From the NCBI RefSeq assembly GCF_000006565.2, contig NC_031479.1:186001-250000 (forward strand): a DNA stretch of 64,000 bases, in the 5' to 3' direction. Under the pieces are notes generated by a model. It did no database searches and was not told the DNA's origin. It saw nothing but the letters and a program-made list of their open reading frames with translations. Origin of the DNA: Toxoplasma gondii ME49 (taxonomy: Eukaryota > Apicomplexa > Conoidasida > Eucoccidiorida > Sarcocystidae). Below, piece by piece: positions 61,387 to 64,000 of the stretch; position 1 is the stretch's first letter; every line of letters starts with the position of its first letter. The position numbers were made by a program, and so were the translations under genes.

Positions 61387-64000
61387 GAGAAAAGCGATTG
61401 CATCATGAGGGGGAAACGCAGAACAGGACGATTGAGTGGTGTGTGTGTTTGCGACGAAGTGAGGGCTGCGGAAAACCAGAGGTGCGAAGGGCGGGGGTAT
61501 AACGGTCGGGTGCTGTCGCTGTAGCGGCGGGTCGCTGTAGAGAAGAAGAGGCGCCGGTGGGCGATGTAGGAGCTATCAGTGTCGGACATGTCGGGTGGCT
61601 TATCACAAAGGCATTTATAAGTAGATATGTGAATGATGCCTCGTTTTCTTATAGATGCATGCATTTACACATATGTATGCCTATCGTTATTGAGATGCGG
61701 GAGGACATGGGAGGCTTGCAGCGTCTGGATGCGCGAAATGAGGATGCATCTGCAGTCGGTTTTGGTTTGGTCGACGTGACGAGGGCATCTTGCGAGTCAC
61801 AGTCCTGGTGAAGGTTGAGGCGGTGACAGGACGTTGGAGCGTCATGCGGAGGTCAGTCAACCCGGCCCAAATGGCGGCTCGTGTGTGTGGCAGGCAATGT
61901 TGTGAACTTGTTAAAGGTATGATGCTTGTCATTAGTCGGCCTCTTAACTACGCCGCCACTGTAGGGATGCCGTGATCTTGGGCTTGTGGCAAAAATGAGG
62001 GATCGCAGTTAAGAGGTCGCATTCGCCTCCTGTTGTGATCTGACATTCGTGGTCGGAGGCAATGTGGTGCGCCATACGCTTGCTGCGAAAAGAAACAGCG
62101 TAGCCACGTTAGGAGTAGTCCACTCAAAATGAAACACAGCTGCGACCTCATAGAACACGTGACGGTGTCAGTGCTTCCGGATAATCTGCATTACTGGCGG
62201 GACGTGGTGTGTCCGTTTAGTGCATGGACAGCCCAGGAAGTAGATTTGTCGTGGGCAGCTGAACTGGCTAGCGCAAGGCATCTGTTGTTCGCGGGTCTCG
62301 ATGGTTGCAATGGAGCGTGTGTGCAGTTGTGGAACATGTGCATGCCGCGAGTCGACAGGCGGCGGATGTCTCGTGAGGGTCCATGGTGAGATATGGTGAT
62401 TCGAGTAGAAGGTGGCCAGGCTGACGATGTTGGAGGCGAACAGCAGTGCTACGGACTGCGTTTCTATTGCAGACGGCATGGACCACAACGGCGGGCGACA
62501 ATGTGTTGCATGCATATGCTGCCCAAACGTGTGTTTCTTTACGGATTTTCAGGAGGCTGTAAGGCCGCGATCGACGCGGGTACCATGGGGGAAGGGGTGT
62601 GAGCGGTGGCGGTTACGAGGACGCTTGCGAAATGGAAAACTAAAGGAGAGCTAACAGCGAGGGTGGGGAAGGGGTAGTGAAGTAATGATTGGAGGTGGCG
62701 AGCAGGTGCCACACACTTGGAGGCCAGGCCGTGCACGACCGTCTGCTTCTACAAAAACGGTGCCACACCCCCCGTTTTCAGTGTGTCAATGGGAATGTCA
62801 GCGAGCGAGGCCTCAGACGAGACATATGGCAAGGCGATTCACGGCTCGCTGGTAGCCCGTTCCACAAGGATGCCCTTCGTGATCGTGGACAGTCGTTTTA
62901 AGGCGCATGAATCGCAGATGTGGGCAGCAGCCGACTGAACCACGGCTACTTCTGCTGATGATGCCGAAGGAGCTGCCTTGTTGCACACGGTGCTACATGG
63001 TTCAAGTACAGACTAACTTTAGGTAAAAGGGTACCAGAGGAAAAATCACCATATCTGTACAGCTTGTCATAAAGAATGTGGAGTTCCATGGTGTGTAGCG
63101 CTTCCAGGGTTATCTTTTCAGGAAGGCGATTATGTGCAGGCCTTAGGAGTGGACCTGCTCAGCAACAGGGTGTCACACGCGGCCGTGATGTGTTGCGGCG
63201 GCCAGCCGGTTCGATGTTCTCATTGAAGACGGCTGGCTGGTATCGTGAACGTTCGCGTCGGAAAGGCCTAAATTTGCGCGTCTGGGTAGGCTCAGGAAGT
63301 ACGGAAACCGTGACGTGTGGGGCGGGGCCGCGGAACGGGAAGGCACTGGCGACACCTCTTCCAGCGGACGAGTCCACACGAGGGTGGGGCCTTCCAACCG
63401 CAAGGCGGCAGTTGCAGGCAGGGCCCTGAGACGATCTAGAACATGTTCCGTTTGAGAAGGGTGTGTCAGCAAATATCCAGCCTGACTATTAGGACGGCCT
63501 TGGACGAGTCCGTGAAGAACAGCTGCGGCGCGTCACCGAGCCTTGGCTGATAATTTGCGCGGTCTGGTAGGACGTTGCTTCTTGGGTCCCCTGGGGGATC
63601 TTGCTGTGGCTAGGTGGGACGTCAGGGTCTTGCATGTGATCATACGCTTTTGTGGCAGTGGGAGTGAAGCGTGGTCACGCCACCAGCACTGTCGGTTGCC
63701 GCCGGTCTGGGTGTGATGATAATATAAAGAGGCAGCACCCGACGTTGGCTTGAGCCAACGTGTGTGGAGAATCTCGAGGGCGCAAGAAGGCATCGTGAAC
63801 GGTGAAGAGGGCAGAGCCTGTACAGATGTCAGACACAGTGCAGCAGCTTTGCGCACAGCAGGGCATAAATGAGAGGAGGACGGTGGTCTGAATTAGTGGC
63901 GACGACTGACTCTGCTGTCCGTCTTAACAGGAGCAAACTGTAGGGCCACAGTGGAGTCGGCAATGGAGGGGAAGGCGGGAGCGGGAAAGAGTGTCTGGTG
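61387..64000. other. Right-hand end of the repeat region, no supported gene
   Basis: Single-copy-looking sequence that still carries old landmarks: V near 61794 and 62156, B near 62541 and A near 62717. Open frames reach 117 codons (63076-63429) but lack domains or splice support. No telomere-type repeat is present by 64000. Confidence 0.5.

Larger units (their letters stand above)
34600..64000. repeat. Gene-free composite repeat region, old diverged direct array with recent duplications
   Basis: No intact gene is recognisable across this 29 kb, apart from one doubtful open frame at 34641-35558. Short landmark sequences recur in direct orientation. Landmark B has a TTGGAATATTCAG core followed by GTAGGG or GTACGG. 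Landmark A has GACTTGGAAACGGGTCCG and then TTGCGCTTG. Landmark C has GTTCGAATCGATGG and then TGGTACGA. Landmark V resembles GTGACAGTGGTGGTGAACGAT. They mostly follow the order B, A, C, V. The clearest B copies start near 37.8, 38.85, 39.5, 40.3, 41.0, 41.6, 42.2, 42.9, 43.6, 44.9, 45.5, 46.6, 47.6, 48.4, 49.75, 50.8, 52.25, 53.0, 54.0, 56.0, 58.45 and 62.5 kb. The region is G-rich on the plus strand, which leaves the minus strand poor in stops and creates many long but meaningless minus-strand frames. The left boundary near 34.6-36.3 kb is soft. Confidence 0.75.

Noticed and set aside
37000..64000. Transposable element
   Set aside because: I searched by eye for terminal inverted repeats, target-site duplications, poly-A tails and reverse-transcriptase or transposase motifs and saw none. 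The repeats behave like tandem or segmental duplicates.

Overview
The window looks like nuclear DNA of a tissue-cyst coccidian (Apicomplexa, Sarcocystidae; the Toxoplasma/Hammondia/Neospora/Besnoitia group is the best guess, species not determined). The reasons are a GC content near one half, genes split by many introns with GTAAG/GTGAG donors, long intergenic gaps, GCATGC sites upstream of genes, and a small secreted protein carrying an RRLAE sequence that matches the TEXEL motif cut by the Golgi protease ASP5. I see no bacterial operons, ribosome binding sites, CRISPR, tRNA or rRNA.

Layout. Positions 1 to about 34,600 are gene-bearing. A minus-strand gene runs off the left edge, and only its first coding exon (591-1025) is recognisable. 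A plus-strand gene of about 17 small exons (4635 to about 14,133) encodes a PSMD5/S5b-like proteasome base-assembly chaperone. A two-exon plus-strand gene (17,587-19,720) encodes an NSUN6-type RNA cytosine-5 methyltransferase with a PUA domain. A convergent minus-strand single-exon gene (20,592-21,101) encodes a four-pass membrane protein. A single-exon 1383-residue secreted, mostly disordered protein follows (25,429-29,580), then a small two-exon secreted protein with the TEXEL motif (33,848-34,590).

From about 34.6 kb to the right edge I find no convincing intact gene. This 29 kb is built from repeats at several ages. An old, strongly diverged, direct-oriented array has repeating landmarks (called B, A, C and V here) that mostly recur in the same order, with spacing often near 0.56-0.8 kb. 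On top of it lie recent duplications: a 979-bp pair 7,730 bp apart, a 924-bp block shared with further copies, a 770-bp unit repeated about 2.5 times, and a 598/613-bp unit repeated three times with a fourth partial and an older diverged copy. The overall picture, housekeeping genes then secreted parasite-specific genes then gene-free repeats, suggests the approach to a chromosome end or another heterochromatic block, but no telomere repeat is visible.

The housekeeping genes act separately (proteasome assembly and RNA methylation). The two secreted proteins have the features expected of dense-granule or parasitophorous-vacuole proteins. The most unusual observation is that the old repeat landmarks differ from copy to copy largely at third codon positions when read on the plus strand, which hints that the array descends from protein-coding exons.
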